From a bacterium SCSIO 12696 (GTDB taxonomy: Bacteria; Pseudomonadota; Gammaproteobacteria; Pseudomonadales; Porticoccaceae): a DNA stretch of 64,000 nucleotides. Below the pieces are notes generated by a model, which saw only the letters and a program-made list of their open reading frames with translations, made no database searches and was not told the DNA's origin. Positions 42,842-52,462 of the stretch are shown piece after piece (within the stretch, counting starts at the first letter, position 1; every line of letters begins with the position of its first letter). The stretch lies in assembly GCA_024397955.1 (NCBI GenBank), contig CP073744.1, positions 1,302,001-1,366,000 of the forward strand, in the 5' to 3' direction. A program made the position numbers and the translations under genes.

Positions 42842-44428
42842 TTACTTGTGGTTGTAGTAACCGTTGTAGTACGTGTGATACTTCTTGTAATAGTCGTGAT
42901 GCTTTTTGCCTTTTTTGCCCTTGCGATCTTCGCTGGGGTTGGCAATCTCGGAGATATCAAATTTCCACAGGGCATCACCAAAGCCTTCCGGGTAAACACT
43001 CAAGTCGGTGCTGTCTGGGTGCTGAACACAAACAACAAACTCATCGGGTTTGTTCGGATTGAAGATCATGCCAGTTGCTTCGGCGCCATCAGCAACAACA
43101 CTCATAAAGTGGTCCAGAGACTCGGCCTTACCATTGCGGTTGGTATCACGAACAAACCAGATGTCACCGCCGCGGTCGCCACCGTTGGGCTGGTCTTCAA
43201 TAATGAAGATGTTGCCGTAAGCGTCTTGAGCCAGGTTATCCGGTGAATTCAAAACCGCAGTCGTACCCGGAAAGCCCTTGTTTTTAGGGGTATCCGCTTC
43301 ACTGGCCAGAACCTTGACGCGTGCCCTCTTGCCTCGGCGGCCTTCAACAACACTGTAGACGGTGTTCTCTGAAGTAGCAGCGAAGTAGATAACGGTTCTA
43401 CCGTTGGCCAAAGTACTGATTTCCATATCTTCCGGGCGACCGTAAGGCGTACCACCGACTTCATCCGTAGCACAGCGTCCACCGAACGTGGCTTCATTGC
43501 TGCAAGAGCTGGAAACACCGTTTTTCAGCGGGTCAATGGTGGTGCCAGTCAGCTCAATCCAGGTAGCACGACCAGTGCGGATGTCTTCGTTATTGCCTTC
43601 GTTCCAGTTCAGCGACGCATCGCCACCGTTTTTCTCGAAGTTATTCACAGACAGTACGTAGGTAGTGCCACCCTGGGAGTAATCGTACTTATTGTTGAAC
43701 ACAATTTTGTACAGAGAGCCAGAATTCCACTCGTCAACAAAGTACAAGGTGCTGCCGTCGTGGCTGAAACGCAGACCTTCGTGAGCAACGTTGGGAATAC
43801 CCGTCAACTCGCGAATAATGGCGGTGTTTTCACCAGCAGTCAGTGGATCCAGCACTTCAATCACACGGCCCTGACCTGACCATTCTTCCGCTAACAGCAA
43901 AGTGCGGTTGGGCGTAAAGGTAGACGGGTCGAAAGCACCAAAGTCTGTAGGGCTGCCTTCTTCACCCCAACCATCCAAGGTGCCACGAGCGCCCTGCCCA
44001 TCACCGGAGAACAGCACTACCGCTTCATCTTCAACACTGTCATAACGTGTTACGCCAGCTCCCATAGCGGTTTCGTGAGGAATAAATACATAACGACCAG
44101 AAGGGTCGTAAGACACCATATCCCACATGGAGGCGCCACGGCCCAAACCCGGTACACGAACCACAGATTGATTGATGTTGGCCTCAATCTCGCTCATGCT
44201 GGTCAGGTTTACCTGAGACATTCCGGGAGGGGTTTGCCAAGGGTGATTAATTTCATTGAAGTGTGATTCTTTTTCGCCATTTTCATCGGCGACCACAGTA
44301 GCAACAGCGGCTGACTGTGTGAGCGGGTAGAAGAAGATATCCCCATCTTTACGGTCGCCGGCTACTGCCACTTGAGTAGCTGCCAGGAGTATGCCCCCTG
44401 CCAAAAGCGATTGTTTGCTTGAAACCAT
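42842..44428 (-). CDS. PhoX/DUF839-like exported protein
   Basis: 528 residues; N-terminal signal-like segment 'SLLAGGILLAATQVAVAG' and a beta-propeller body with 'GRPEDMEISTLANGRTVIYF', 'NSPDNLAQDAYGNIFIIED' and 'GATGMIFNP'-type blades, as in the PhoX family of calcium/iron-dependent alkaline phosphatases and related DUF839 proteins. No twin-arginine pair is visible before the hydrophobic segment, unlike classical PhoX. The last 26 residues are Lys/His/Tyr-rich ('KKHHDYYKKYHTYYNGYYNH'), perhaps metal-binding. Phosphatase activity is likely but not shown. Confidence 0.75.
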   Translation of the reverse strand: MVSSKQSLLAGGILLAATQVAVAGDRKDGDIFFYPLTQSAAVATVVADENGEKESHFNEINHPWQTPPGMSQVNLTSMSEIEANINQSVVRVPGLGRGASMWDMVSYDPSGRYVFIPHETAMGAGVTRYDSVEDEAVVLFSGDGQGARGTLDGWGEEGSPTDFGAFDPSTFTPNRTLLLAEEWSGQGRVIEVLDPLTAGENTAIIRELTGIPNVAHEGLRFSHDGSTLYFVDEWNSGSLYKIVFNNKYDYSQGGTTYVLSVNNFEKNGGDASLNWNEGNNEDIRTGRATWIELTGTTIDPLKNGVSSSCSNEATFGGRCATDEVGGTPYGRPEDMEISTLANGRTVIYFAATSENTVYSVVEGRRGKRARVKVLASEADTPKNKGFPGTTAVLNSPDNLAQDAYGNIFIIEDQPNGGDRGGDIWFVRDTNRNGKAESLDHFMSVVADGAEATGMIFNPNKPDEFVVCVQHPDSTDLSVYPEGFGDALWKFDISEIANPSEDRKGKKGKKHHDYYKKYHTYYNGYYNHK

Positions 44429-44741
44429 GATTATTTGCCTCTGAGTCTTTCAATAAATGAGTGAAATGCCTGAAGGTTTTGTCTATTTTTTTGCCGAAAC
44501 GGCTGGTTTTCTGGTGCAACAGCATCACAAGCTGCGTGATGCTGGGGGGAATATAACGGCTGGGCATTGCCGTTTGATTATCTTGGCCTTTCAGAAAAAT
44601 GACGTTTTTTGTTCGTTTAGATTTCAGTTGTATAGAACATTTATGACTCCCCAAATTGCTTGAGAAGTCGACGTCGATAGAAGGAATTGTAGATGTTAGA
44701 GGTAGGCCCAGAGAGGGCCGTAACGGCTTATACTGGCACCA
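44429..44741. other. Intergenic region with an isolated hairpin
   Basis: 313 bases between queC and the PhoX-like gene. It has a perfect hairpin AGCATCAC / GTGATGCT at 44521-44543 about 95 bases upstream of the PhoX-like start. No convincing Pho box or gene was found. Confidence 0.5.
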
Positions 44742-45413
44742 TTACTGGTATCGGGTTGGATCATCAACACCCGCTTTTTGAAAACCCTCCCGACGCAACC
44801 GACAGCTGTCGCACTCACCACAGGCTGCGCCAGATTCAGTGGCTTGGTAGCAGGAAACCGTATCGGCGTAATCCACGCCAAGCTCAATGCCCTGGGCAAT
44901 GATTTGCTCTTTGGTCAACTGCATCAGTGGTGTTTGAACGCGCAACGGATTGCCTTCCACACCGGCTTTGGTAGCCAGGTTGGCCAAGGTTTCAAAAGCA
45001 CCGATAAATTCTGGGCGACAATCCGGGTAGCCGGAATAGTCCACAGCGTTCACCCCCAGAAAGATATCCTGGGCACCGATCACTTCCGCCCAACCCAAGG
45101 CGATAGAAAGGAATACGGTATTGCGTGCAGGCACGTAAGTCACCGGGATTCCTTCCGTTGCTTCTACGGGCACATCGATGTCGTTGTCGGTCAGTGCAGA
45201 GCCGCCAATAGTGCGTAAGTCCAACGCAACCACTTTATGCTCCACAGCGCCCAATTGCTGGGAGCAACGCTTGGCTGCCGCCAATTCCGAATGGGTGCGC
45301 TGACCGTAGTCAAAGCTCAAAGTGTAACAGTCGTAGCCCTGGCTACGGGCAATGGCGAGAACTGTGGTGGAATCGAGGCCACCAGAAACGAGAACAACGG
45401 CTTTTTTGGTCAT
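44742..45413 (-). CDS. queC: 7-cyano-7-deazaguanine synthase QueC
   Basis: QueC makes preQ0 from 7-carboxy-7-deazaguanine, ATP and ammonia in queuosine synthesis. 223 residues with the PP-loop 'VSGGLDSTT' and the C-terminal zinc site 'CGECDSC' plus an earlier 'SCYQ' Cys. '[14 protein letters not shown]' and '[17 protein letters not shown]' are conserved. It follows queE by 70 bases, at the end of the tol-pal-que gene string. Confidence 0.96.
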   Translation of the reverse strand: MTKKAVVLVSGGLDSTTVLAIARSQGYDCYTLSFDYGQRTHSELAAAKRCSQQLGAVEHKVVALDLRTIGGSALTDNDIDVPVEATEGIPVTYVPARNTVFLSIALGWAEVIGAQDIFLGVNAVDYSGYPDCRPEFIGAFETLANLATKAGVEGNPLRVQTPLMQLTKEQIIAQGIELGVDYADTVSCYQATESGAACGECDSCRLRREGFQKAGVDDPTRYQ

Positions 45414-45483
45414 GGCTATAAAAGAGAGTCAACAGTTGGCATTACGAGCTTGCTTGGTTGTGCTCGCAATGAAGATGATTTTG

Positions 45484-46152
45484 TCAGTGGCCTGGCTCAT
45501 CGTCCCAGAGAATTTTATGCAGCTGCATCTGGAAGCGCACCGCCAGCTTGTCATCCAGAATCCACTGAGCCAGCTCGGTGGGATTCAGCTGCCCCTGGCT
45601 GGGGGAGAATAAAACCTCCCGCGCCCGCTGTTGCAAATTCAGCTCGTCCATTTTGAGACGCGCCCACTCGTAATCCCGGCGGTCGCAAATCACAAATTTG
45701 ACTTCGTCGTGAGGCTGCAAGTGAGCAATATTGTCGTAGAGGTTGCGCTCTACCTCACCAGAAGCCGGGGTTTTCAAGTCGAGAATTTTTACCACTCTGG
45801 GGTCGACTTTATCCACCGCCATCGCGCCACTGGTTTCCAGTGACACGGTATAGCCGTTGTCGCACAATTGCTGCAACAGCGGAATGCAGTTCGGCTGAGC
45901 CAGTGGCTCTCCCCCTGTGACGGTGACATGCCGAGCCCCAAAACCATCCACCGTTTCCAGAATTTGTTCCAGAGTTTGGCGCTCACCACCGTAAAATGCG
46001 TACTCGGTATCACAGTAGTGGCAACGCAGCGGGCAACCAGTAAGGCGCACAAAAACAGTAGGGAGACCGGTGGTACTGGTCTCCCCTTGCAGCGAATGAA
46101 AAATCTCGGTGATGCGTAAGCTGGGTGCTGTACTCAACTGGGCGGTCATCAA
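45484..46152 (-). CDS. queE: 7-carboxy-7-deazaguanine synthase QueE
   Basis: A radical-SAM enzyme for the ring contraction step before QueC. 222 residues; the 4Fe-4S motif CxxxCxxC is 'CPLRCHYC', preceded by 'SLQGETSTTGLPTVFVRLTG'. 'VTGGEPLAQPNC' binds SAM. Its start overlaps the stop of cpoB by four bases, so it is co-translated with the Tol-Pal genes. Confidence 0.95.
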   Translation of the reverse strand: MMTAQLSTAPSLRITEIFHSLQGETSTTGLPTVFVRLTGCPLRCHYCDTEYAFYGGERQTLEQILETVDGFGARHVTVTGGEPLAQPNCIPLLQQLCDNGYTVSLETSGAMAVDKVDPRVVKILDLKTPASGEVERNLYDNIAHLQPHDEVKFVICDRRDYEWARLKMDELNLQQRAREVLFSPSQGQLNPTELAQWILDDKLAVRFQMQLHKILWDDEPGH

Positions 46153-46889
46153 TTCAGGTTGGTGTTGATATAGTCGCGGGCTTGCTTGGACACTTCGGTG
46201 TTGCCAGCTGCAACCTTTTCCAACAAATCACGGGCCTTCGCGTTATCCCCTTGCAGGTGATACACCTTGCCCAATTTAAATGCCGAGTCCAGGGCTTTGT
46301 TGCTGCCCGGGTATTTGTTCACCACCTGGGCAAAGGCCTGACCAGCCTTGTCCAGATTGCCTTTGACGGTATAGATCTGCCCCAGCCAATAGTGACTATT
46401 GGCTACTAGCTTGCCATTGGGGTAAGTGGCAATGTGATTTTCAAATGCACTGATGGCAGCATCAAACTCTTTGTTCTTCAACAAACTCTGAGCGCGGCCA
46501 TACAACTGCTTTTCATCATCACCGGCCACTGGCAGCAACGGCTGGCTGGCGGGAGTACTTCCGGCGGGAGCAGTAACACCACCCGGCTGACCAGCAGGCG
46601 CTGTGCCCGCTGCACTGATGCGGCGATCCAGATCCAGGTAGTCGTCCTGCTGGCGCTGTTTGAGCTCATCCACTTGATAATTCAGCTCTTCAATCAAACC
46701 GCGCAGCTGGCGTACTTCTTCCTGTAACGCCTGTATTTGGTAAAACATTTCGGTTTGCAGCTGGTTGGGGCCAGACTGGGCAGGGCCGCTGTTTTGGCCG
46801 TTAACGGGAATTTCTTCCACGGGCGCACGGGCGGCCAACGCACTGAAGGAGCAAAGTGAGGCGAGCAATAACAACTGTGTTGCTTTCAT
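46149..46889 (-). CDS. cpoB: Cell division coordinator CpoB (YbgF)
   Basis: A periplasmic TolA partner that links septal peptidoglycan synthesis to outer-membrane constriction. 246 residues: signal peptide ending 'FSALAAR', a trimeric coiled coil (about 45-90, 'EMFYQIQALQEEVRQLRGL'), a Gly/Pro/Ala linker, and a TPR domain (from about 125, 'KQLYGRAQSLLKNKEFDAAI'). It sits downstream of pal, the standard order. Confidence 0.93.
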   Translation of the reverse strand: MKATQLLLLASLCSFSALAARAPVEEIPVNGQNSGPAQSGPNQLQTEMFYQIQALQEEVRQLRGLIEELNYQVDELKQRQQDDYLDLDRRISAAGTAPAGQPGGVTAPAGSTPASQPLLPVAGDDEKQLYGRAQSLLKNKEFDAAISAFENHIATYPNGKLVANSHYWLGQIYTVKGNLDKAGQAFAQVVNKYPGSNKALDSAFKLGKVYHLQGDNAKARDLLEKVAAGNTEVSKQARDYINTNLN

Positions 46890-46983
46890 AGCAGGTGAAC
46901 TTCCAAATAGCTGATAACAGAAATAGCGCGCAGGCCCATTGACCGGCGCGCTATTTTATAGCACTCATTAACAAAAATGCAGA

Positions 46984-47005
46984 GCCCGCGATTTATATCG
47001 CGAGC
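46984..47005 (-). terminator. Possible terminator or attenuator after pal
   Basis: A hairpin GCCCGCGAT / ATCGCGAGC (one non-Watson-Crick position) with TTAT loop, 13 bases after the pal stop codon; on the minus strand an ATTTTTG tract follows after five bases. Confidence 0.5.
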
Positions 47006-47017
47006 CCCAGGTTTGTC

Positions 47018-47536
47018 TTACTTGAGCTCTACGCGACGGTTGAGAGCGTAGGATTCGGCGTCGCTGCCAGATACCGCAGGCTCTTCTTCGCCGTAGCTGA
47101 TCACTTCAATATAAGAACCGTTGACACCTTGCAGCAGCAGGTAATCGCGAACGGTATTGGCACGGCGCTCAGCCAGGGCCAGGTTGTACTCACGAGTACC
47201 ACGCTCATCGGCGTGACCTTCCAGGCGAACATTGCGTGGGCTGTTGCGCAGCACTTCTGCGTGAGCAGACAGAGCTTCGCGAGCTTCAGGCTTGAGTACC
47301 GCTTTGTCGAAGTCGAAGTAGAAAATGGTGTCTACACCAGCCAGCGGGTCGTTGTCTTGCTCAGAAACACCAACACCGGAATCCAGATCACCGGGATTGC
47401 GAGTAGCAGAGGTGTCATCTTGCACTGTTTCCTGGCTAGTAGCGCCGCCCGCTTTGTCATCTGGCGTGGTACAACCGACCAACACCAGAGAAAGCAGTGC
47501 GCCCATCAGGCCAAGCTTCAGGTTTTCATGTTTCAT
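47018..47536 (-). CDS. pal: Peptidoglycan-associated lipoprotein Pal
   Basis: An outer-membrane lipoprotein that binds peptidoglycan and TolB. 172 residues from ATG 47536 (AGGAG seven bases upstream; the frame to 47557 is rejected). Lipobox 'LVLVGC'; OmpA-like domain with 'YFDFDKAVLKPEAREAL' and 'LEGHADERGTREYNLALAE', where Asp and Arg bind diaminopimelate. It follows tolB by about 90 bases. Confidence 0.96.
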   Translation of the reverse strand: MKHENLKLGLMGALLSLVLVGCTTPDDKAGGATSQETVQDDTSATRNPGDLDSGVGVSEQDNDPLAGVDTIFYFDFDKAVLKPEAREALSAHAEVLRNSPRNVRLEGHADERGTREYNLALAERRANTVRDYLLLQGVNGSYIEVISYGEEEPAVSGSDAESYALNRRVELK

Positions 47537-47623
47537 TTCAGTCTCCTGTGACTTCATAATAGTCGGGGCATGACCCCCTGGTTAACAAATACATTGCATG
47601 TTGCTGGCCAAGCCAGCGGCCCA

Positions 47624-48928
47624 TCACCTCAAGAAAGGCGACCAGGCCGGTTCGCGCACATCACCGCGCCGGGCGGGCAGGTAAAACTTGCCCCCTCGAT
47701 CCAGAGATACCGCTGCCAGTACCCCTTTACCACCGCGCTTGGTGGCATACATCACCATGGCACCGTTGGGAGAAACGGTGGGCGATTCGTCCAGGCTGGT
47801 GGACGTCAATACCTGGAACAACTTGCTCACCAAATCGTAAGCGGCAATATGGAATCGGCCACTGTCATCCTGGTGAACCATCACCAGAGTGCGGCCATCC
47901 GGGGCCAGTCTGCCGCGCGCATTATAACGGCCGCGGAAGGTTAAACGCTGCACTTTACCACTGACAACGTTCATTTTGTAGATTTGTGGAGTACCTCCCC
48001 TATCGGATGTGAACAGCAAGTGTTTACTGTCGGGCATCCAGGTGGGTTCGGTATCAATAGCGGGTTGCCGTGTCAGCCGGGTGAAGCGCCGGGTGCGCAA
48101 ATCAAACAGGTACAGTTCCGGATTGCCGTCCTTGGATAACGTCATCGCCAGTTTGTTGCCATCTGGGGACCAGGCGGGAGCACTGTTGATGCCGCGGAAG
48201 TTGGTTAGCTGCTCGCTTTGGCCAGTGGCAATATTCTGACGGTAAATGGCAGAGCGGCCGCTCTCAAAGGATACATACAGCACTTCTTTGCCGTCGGGAG
48301 ACCAGCTTGGCGACATGATCGGCTCCGAAGAGCGCAACAGTTCCACCTCGCGAGCACCGTCGGCATCGGCCCGCATCAAGCGGAAAACGTTTTTGCGGTT
48401 AACACCACGCTCTGAGGTCACATACAAGAGCTGGGTGGTAAAGGCGCCGCGAATACCGGTAATTTCTTCATACACCTTATCGCTGATGATGTGCGCCATT
48501 TTACGAACTGAGCTGGGATTGCCGTTCAAAGTGGTGGTAAATACCGCCTTCTGAGCAGTGATATTCATCAAGCTGAAGGTCACTGCCATTTGGCCGCCTT
48601 CTCTGGGCGCCACCTGGCTCACCACCAAATACTCCGCCCCCAACAGATTCCAGTCCCGGTAGCGCACCTGGCGCGCTGCCGATGGAAACGACAGCATATC
48701 CCGCTGAGGTATGGTGCGAAACAAACCGCTGCGGGTCAGATCGGCGGCGACTATGGAGCTGATACTGTCACTGAGGGAGAGTCCGCGCACAGAAGTAGGC
48801 GCAATGGCAATTTTGGTGGGGTTATCATCACCACTGGTAATTTCAATGGTCAATTCAGCCATCGTCACAGCAGGCATCAACAAAATCGCCGCCAAAAACG
48901 TTAGTACCGGTTTTTTCAATTGCTTCAC
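47624..48928 (-). CDS. tolB: Tol-Pal translocation protein TolB
   Basis: A periplasmic beta-propeller that carries the TolA-Pal connection. 434 residues; signal peptide 'FLAAILLMPAVTMAE', N-terminal domain to about 160, then propeller blades with the repeated 'PSWSPDGKEVLYVS', 'PAWSPDGNKLAMTL', 'PTWMPDSKHLLFTS' signatures. It starts just after tolA stops (3 bases). Confidence 0.97.
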   Translation of the reverse strand: MKQLKKPVLTFLAAILLMPAVTMAELTIEITSGDDNPTKIAIAPTSVRGLSLSDSISSIVAADLTRSGLFRTIPQRDMLSFPSAARQVRYRDWNLLGAEYLVVSQVAPREGGQMAVTFSLMNITAQKAVFTTTLNGNPSSVRKMAHIISDKVYEEITGIRGAFTTQLLYVTSERGVNRKNVFRLMRADADGAREVELLRSSEPIMSPSWSPDGKEVLYVSFESGRSAIYRQNIATGQSEQLTNFRGINSAPAWSPDGNKLAMTLSKDGNPELYLFDLRTRRFTRLTRQPAIDTEPTWMPDSKHLLFTSDRGGTPQIYKMNVVSGKVQRLTFRGRYNARGRLAPDGRTLVMVHQDDSGRFHIAAYDLVSKLFQVLTSTSLDESPTVSPNGAMVMYATKRGGKGVLAAVSLDRGGKFYLPARRGDVREPAWSPFLR

Positions 48929-48931
48929 TGC

Positions 48932-49702
48932 TTATATCCTCAAATCTTCTGGACGGAATACCATACGCAGGTTACGGAAATATTTTTCGAACACGCGGGC
49001 TTCCACATTTTTTAATTCAGGAAAACTGTCTGCCTTTCGAATCGCCTGCTCCACTGAACGGTCAAAGGCGGCATCGCCGCTGGACTTCACTACCCGTATG
49101 CTCACCACACGGCCTGTGGGCACCAGCTGAATCAATACTTCTGCCTCCATACCCAGACGAGCACTGGGGGGGCGGCTCCAGTTGCCAGAGACGCGACGGC
49201 GAATAAAGCCGCTGTAGCTGCTGGCCACCTGTTCATCATTTTCTGCAATCTGCCCTTCCAGGTCCTCGTCCAACTCGCTGAAAAGGTCGTCTTCCAGGGC
49301 TTTGCGCTGGGCTTCTTCCGCACGCTTTTTACGGGCTGCTTCTTCCTGGCGTTTTTTCTCCGCTTCGGCTTGTTTGCGCTTCTTTTCCGCTTCGGCTTTA
49401 CGGCGCTTTTCCGCTTCTTGCTGTTTGCGCTTTTTCTCGGCGGCTTCTTTGCGGCGCTTGTCTTCAGCCAACTTTCTTTGCCGTTCCTGTTCCCGGCGCT
49501 TGGCGGCGCTGTTGTCTTTTTTCGGCTTTGGCTTTTCTTTCTCTGTCAGTTGCAACAGCTTGGCGTCAATGTATTTGGGGGTAACGATTTTGCGCTCCGG
49601 CTCGTCGGGCACCCATTTAGTCACCACCAACACAATCAGCCCCGCATGCAATGCCACGCTGCACAAAGTTGCAGTTGAGTAGGTAAACCATTTGCCCATC
49701 AT
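48932..49702 (-). CDS. tolA: Tol energy-transducing protein TolA
   Basis: Spans from the TolQR motor to the outer membrane. About 256 residues, short for the family (E. coli has 421). One N-terminal helix ('LCSVALHAGLIVLVV'), a Lys/Arg/Glu/Ala-rich helical stalk (about 45-135) and a C-terminal domain with 'GNWSRPPSARLGMEAEVLIQ' and 'IRVVKSSGDAAFDRSVEQAI'. Start uncertain: GTG 49708, ATG 49702 or ATG 49699, none with a strong ribosome binding site. Confidence 0.93.
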   Translation of the reverse strand: MMGKWFTYSTATLCSVALHAGLIVLVVTKWVPDEPERKIVTPKYIDAKLLQLTEKEKPKPKKDNSAAKRREQERQRKLAEDKRRKEAAEKKRKQQEAEKRRKAEAEKKRKQAEAEKKRQEEAARKKRAEEAQRKALEDDLFSELDEDLEGQIAENDEQVASSYSGFIRRRVSGNWSRPPSARLGMEAEVLIQLVPTGRVVSIRVVKSSGDAAFDRSVEQAIRKADSFPELKNVEARVFEKYFRNLRMVFRPEDLRI

Positions 49703-49717
49703 CGTCACAGCAACCGA

Positions 49718-50155
49718 TCAGTTATTGGCCGGTTCAGTAACCAGACCGACACTTTCGGCCCCGGCATTTTGCAGCTCGGTCATCAATTGCACCACTGAGC
49801 CGTAGTCCACACGGGTATCCCCCCAAACCAACACCGGTGTTTTCGGCTCCTGGCGGAGGATTTTGCCCACCCGATCAATAATCACTGGCAGCTTTTCCTG
49901 CTTCTGCTCACCATCATCACTGCCCACCTGGATCCAGTAGCTGCCGTCCGCTTTGATCGATACGATCAGCGGGTCCTGGTCCTGATCTTCCAGCGGTGCT
50001 GGATTGGCATCCGGCAAATCCACTTTTACCCCCTGCATCAACAGGGGGGCAGTCACCATAAACACAATCAACAGCACCAGCATCACGTCAATCAGCGGCA
50101 CTACGTTGATTTCGGAGGTGAGCTTTTTCTTGGGCTTTTTAACGTGGATGGCCAT
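49718..50155 (-). CDS. tolR: Tol motor subunit TolR
   Basis: 145 residues with one helix ('INVVPLIDVMLVLLIVFMV') whose Asp is the proton-carrying residue in ExbD/TolR proteins, and a periplasmic domain. It couples proton flow with TolQ to TolA. Adjacent to tolQ (2 bases). Confidence 0.96.
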   Translation of the reverse strand: MAIHVKKPKKKLTSEINVVPLIDVMLVLLIVFMVTAPLLMQGVKVDLPDANPAPLEDQDQDPLIVSIKADGSYWIQVGSDDGEQKQEKLPVIIDRVGKILRQEPKTPVLVWGDTRVDYGSVVQLMTELQNAGAESVGLVTEPANN

Positions 50156-50157
50156 AG

Positions 50158-50844
50158 TTATTTACTGTGCACCCGGCGGTGAAGAATGCTGGAAAACTCT
50201 TCTGCAAACGTCTGGTAGCCGCCAAACAGGTTTTCCGCCTGAGCAGAGTAGCGATTGAACGCCAATACTGCGGGAATGGCCGCGAACAGACCCATAGCCG
50301 TGGCGATCAATGCCTCTGAAATACCGGGAGCGACCACCGCCAGTGTCGCCTGTTGCACATTGGCGAGGCCACGGAAGGACTGCATAATGCCCCACACGGT
50401 ACCAAACAGGCCGATGTACGGGCTGGTGGACGCCACACTGGCCAAAAACGGCAGATTGGTGTTGAGCTTTTCCTCTTCCCGGGACAGTGCCACGCGCATG
50501 GCCCGCTCGGTACCTTCGATGATGGCATCCGGGTCAGTACCGCCCTTTTTGGTCAGGCGATTAAACTCGCGAAAGCCGGCCCGAAACACCGCCTCGGCAC
50601 CGCCGACGATGCGATTGTTCTGCAAGCGTTCGCTGCCTTCACGAAACAGTTCGTTGAGGTCGACACCTGACCAGAACATCTGCTCAAAATCACGAAACAG
50701 GCCGTGGGCCTGACGCAGGTACATACCCCGTTGGATAATCATCACCCACGACACCACCGATGCCAAAACCAGCAAGAACATAACCGCCTGCACCAGAAAA
50801 GATGCCTCGGCGATCAGCTCCCAAAGTGAAAGTTGTTCGGTCAC
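50158..50844 (-). CDS. tolQ: Tol motor subunit TolQ
   Basis: An inner-membrane MotA/TolQ/ExbB channel protein, 228 residues from GTG 50844, which has GGGAG five bases upstream; the longer TTG start at 50856 overlaps ybgC and is less likely. Helices near 15-35, then 'ASTSPYIGLFGTVWGIMQSF' and 'APGISEALIATAMGLFAAIP' for the channel pair. Confidence 0.96.
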   Translation of the reverse strand: MTEQLSLWELIAEASFLVQAVMFLLVLASVVSWVMIIQRGMYLRQAHGLFRDFEQMFWSGVDLNELFREGSERLQNNRIVGGAEAVFRAGFREFNRLTKKGGTDPDAIIEGTERAMRVALSREEEKLNTNLPFLASVASTSPYIGLFGTVWGIMQSFRGLANVQQATLAVVAPGISEALIATAMGLFAAIPAVLAFNRYSAQAENLFGGYQTFAEEFSSILHRRVHSK

Positions 50845-50846
50845 TG

Positions 50847-51269
50847 TTACTCCCAATTATTGTTTGAGTTGTTACTCATCAACCGATCCCGCATTTCCTG
50901 GGGAATCGCCTTTGGTTTCATACCATCGCGGGTGACATTGGCCACCCGCACCGTACCTTCGCAGAGCACCGTGTCACCACGGCGCACTTGCTGAGCCACA
51001 TCAAAATAGGTGCGCCCCAGATTGTGTATGGTGGCACTTACCTCGAGCTGGTCGTCCAGCTGCGCCGGACGCCGGTAATTCACATCCACCGAATGCACCA
51101 CAAACATCAGGTTATCTGCCCAAAACGCCGGCTTGTCGTAGCCGTAACTGCGCAGCAGCTCGGTACGCGCGCGCTCCATAAATTTGAGGTAATTGACGTA
51201 GTAGACAATGCCACCGGCGTCGGTATCCTCGATATACACCCGCAGGGGCAAGGTAAATTCACTGGCCAT
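50847..51269 (-). CDS. ybgC: Tol-Pal-associated acyl-CoA thioesterase YbgC
   Basis: A hotdog-fold thioesterase of 140 residues. The catalytic Asp is in 'EDTDAGGIVYYVNYLKFMER'. It is the first gene of the tol-pal string, as in most gammaproteobacteria; substrate is short or phospholipid-related acyl-CoA by family knowledge. Confidence 0.93.
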   Translation of the reverse strand: MASEFTLPLRVYIEDTDAGGIVYYVNYLKFMERARTELLRSYGYDKPAFWADNLMFVVHSVDVNYRRPAQLDDQLEVSATIHNLGRTYFDVAQQVRRGDTVLCEGTVRVANVTRDGMKPKAIPQEMRDRLMSNNSNNNWE

Positions 51270-51278
51270 GGAAAACCT

Positions 51279-52322
51279 TTAGCTAAGACTCTGTTGGGCG
51301 TCGTCGGGGCGCTGCAAACCAAAGTGCTGATAAGCGGTGGTGGTGGCTACCCGGCCCCGGGGAGTGCGCATCATGAAGCCCTGTTGAATCAGGTAGGGTT
51401 CCAGCACATCTTCAATGGTATCGCGCTCTTCACCAATGGCCGCAGCCAGGCTGTCCACACCCACCGGGCCACCATCAAATTTTTCAATCATCGCCAGCAG
51501 CAAGCGGCGATCCATATGGTCAAAACCGGATTGATCCACATGGAGCATGTTCAGAGCCTGGTCGGCAATGTCTGCGGTCACGGTGCCATCGCCTTTGACC
51601 TCGGCGTAATCCCGCACCCGGCGCAACAGGCGATTGGCGATGCGGGGAGTGCCGCGAGCACGGCGGGCCACTTCAAAAGCGCCGTCTCGCTCCATGGCAA
51701 TATTGAGGATATGAGCGGAGCGGGCAACGATGCTGGTCAGGTCTTCCACTGAGTAAAACTCCAGCCGCTGCACAATGCCAAAGCGGTCGCGCAGCGGAGA
51801 GGTTAGCAACCCGGCGCGGGTAGTGGCGCCCACCAAAGTAAAGGGCGGCAAATCCAGCTTGATGGAGCGGGCCGCTGGGCCCTCACCAATAATAATATCC
51901 AGTTGGTAATCTTCCATGGCCGGGTAGAGGATCTCTTCCACCACCGGACTGAGGCGATGTATCTCATCGATAAACAACACATCCCCCGCTTCCAGGTTGG
52001 TCATCAGTGCCGCCAGATCGCCCGCCTTTTCCAGCACCGGGCCTGAAGTGGTCTTCAAATCCACCGACATCTCGTTGGCGATGATATTGGCAAGGGTGGT
52101 TTTACCCAGCCCCGGGGGGCCGAACACCAAAGTGTGATCCAACGGTTCGTTGCGATTGCGCGCTGCGCCAATAAAAATTTCCATCTGCTCGCGAACCGCA
52201 CTCTGGCCCACATAATCTTCGAGGCTGAGCGGGCGAATAGCGCGGTCAACCCGTTCCTCGCTGGGTGCCAGTTGGGGGGAAACAAGGCGGCTGTCTGTGG
52301 CCAGTTGGTCTTTTTCGATCAT
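51279..52322 (-). CDS. ruvB: Holliday junction branch migration ATPase RuvB
   Basis: The AAA+ motor of the RuvAB complex, 347 residues. '[11 protein letters not shown]', Walker A '[13 protein letters not shown]', Walker B '[10 protein letters not shown]', sensor 'GATTRAG' and the C-terminal winged helix ('[16 protein letters not shown]') are all intact. It is separated from ruvA by 140 non-coding bases, longer than usual. Confidence 0.97.
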   Translation of the reverse strand: MIEKDQLATDSRLVSPQLAPSEERVDRAIRPLSLEDYVGQSAVREQMEIFIGAARNRNEPLDHTLVFGPPGLGKTTLANIIANEMSVDLKTTSGPVLEKAGDLAALMTNLEAGDVLFIDEIHRLSPVVEEILYPAMEDYQLDIIIGEGPAARSIKLDLPPFTLVGATTRAGLLTSPLRDRFGIVQRLEFYSVEDLTSIVARSAHILNIAMERDGAFEVARRARGTPRIANRLLRRVRDYAEVKGDGTVTADIADQALNMLHVDQSGFDHMDRRLLLAMIEKFDGGPVGVDSLAAAIGEERDTIEDVLEPYLIQQGFMMRTPRGRVATTTAYQHFGLQRPDDAQQSLS

Positions 52323-52462
52323 CGGTGATGTCAGGCTATGCGGTTTCGAGCGTAGCGAAGTATCTTTATTGTGTCATATTGCTTAGGGCCTGCGCTGAGC
52401 GAAAGGCGCCGCTAAAGGAAATACAAAACAGTGAAAAAACAGCCATTGCGTTAGATAACGGC

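Noticed and set aside
44429..44660. Pho box upstream of the PhoX-like gene
   Set aside because: Only a partial half-site (CGTCATTTTTCTGAAAG) could be found; both CTGTCAT halves are not present.
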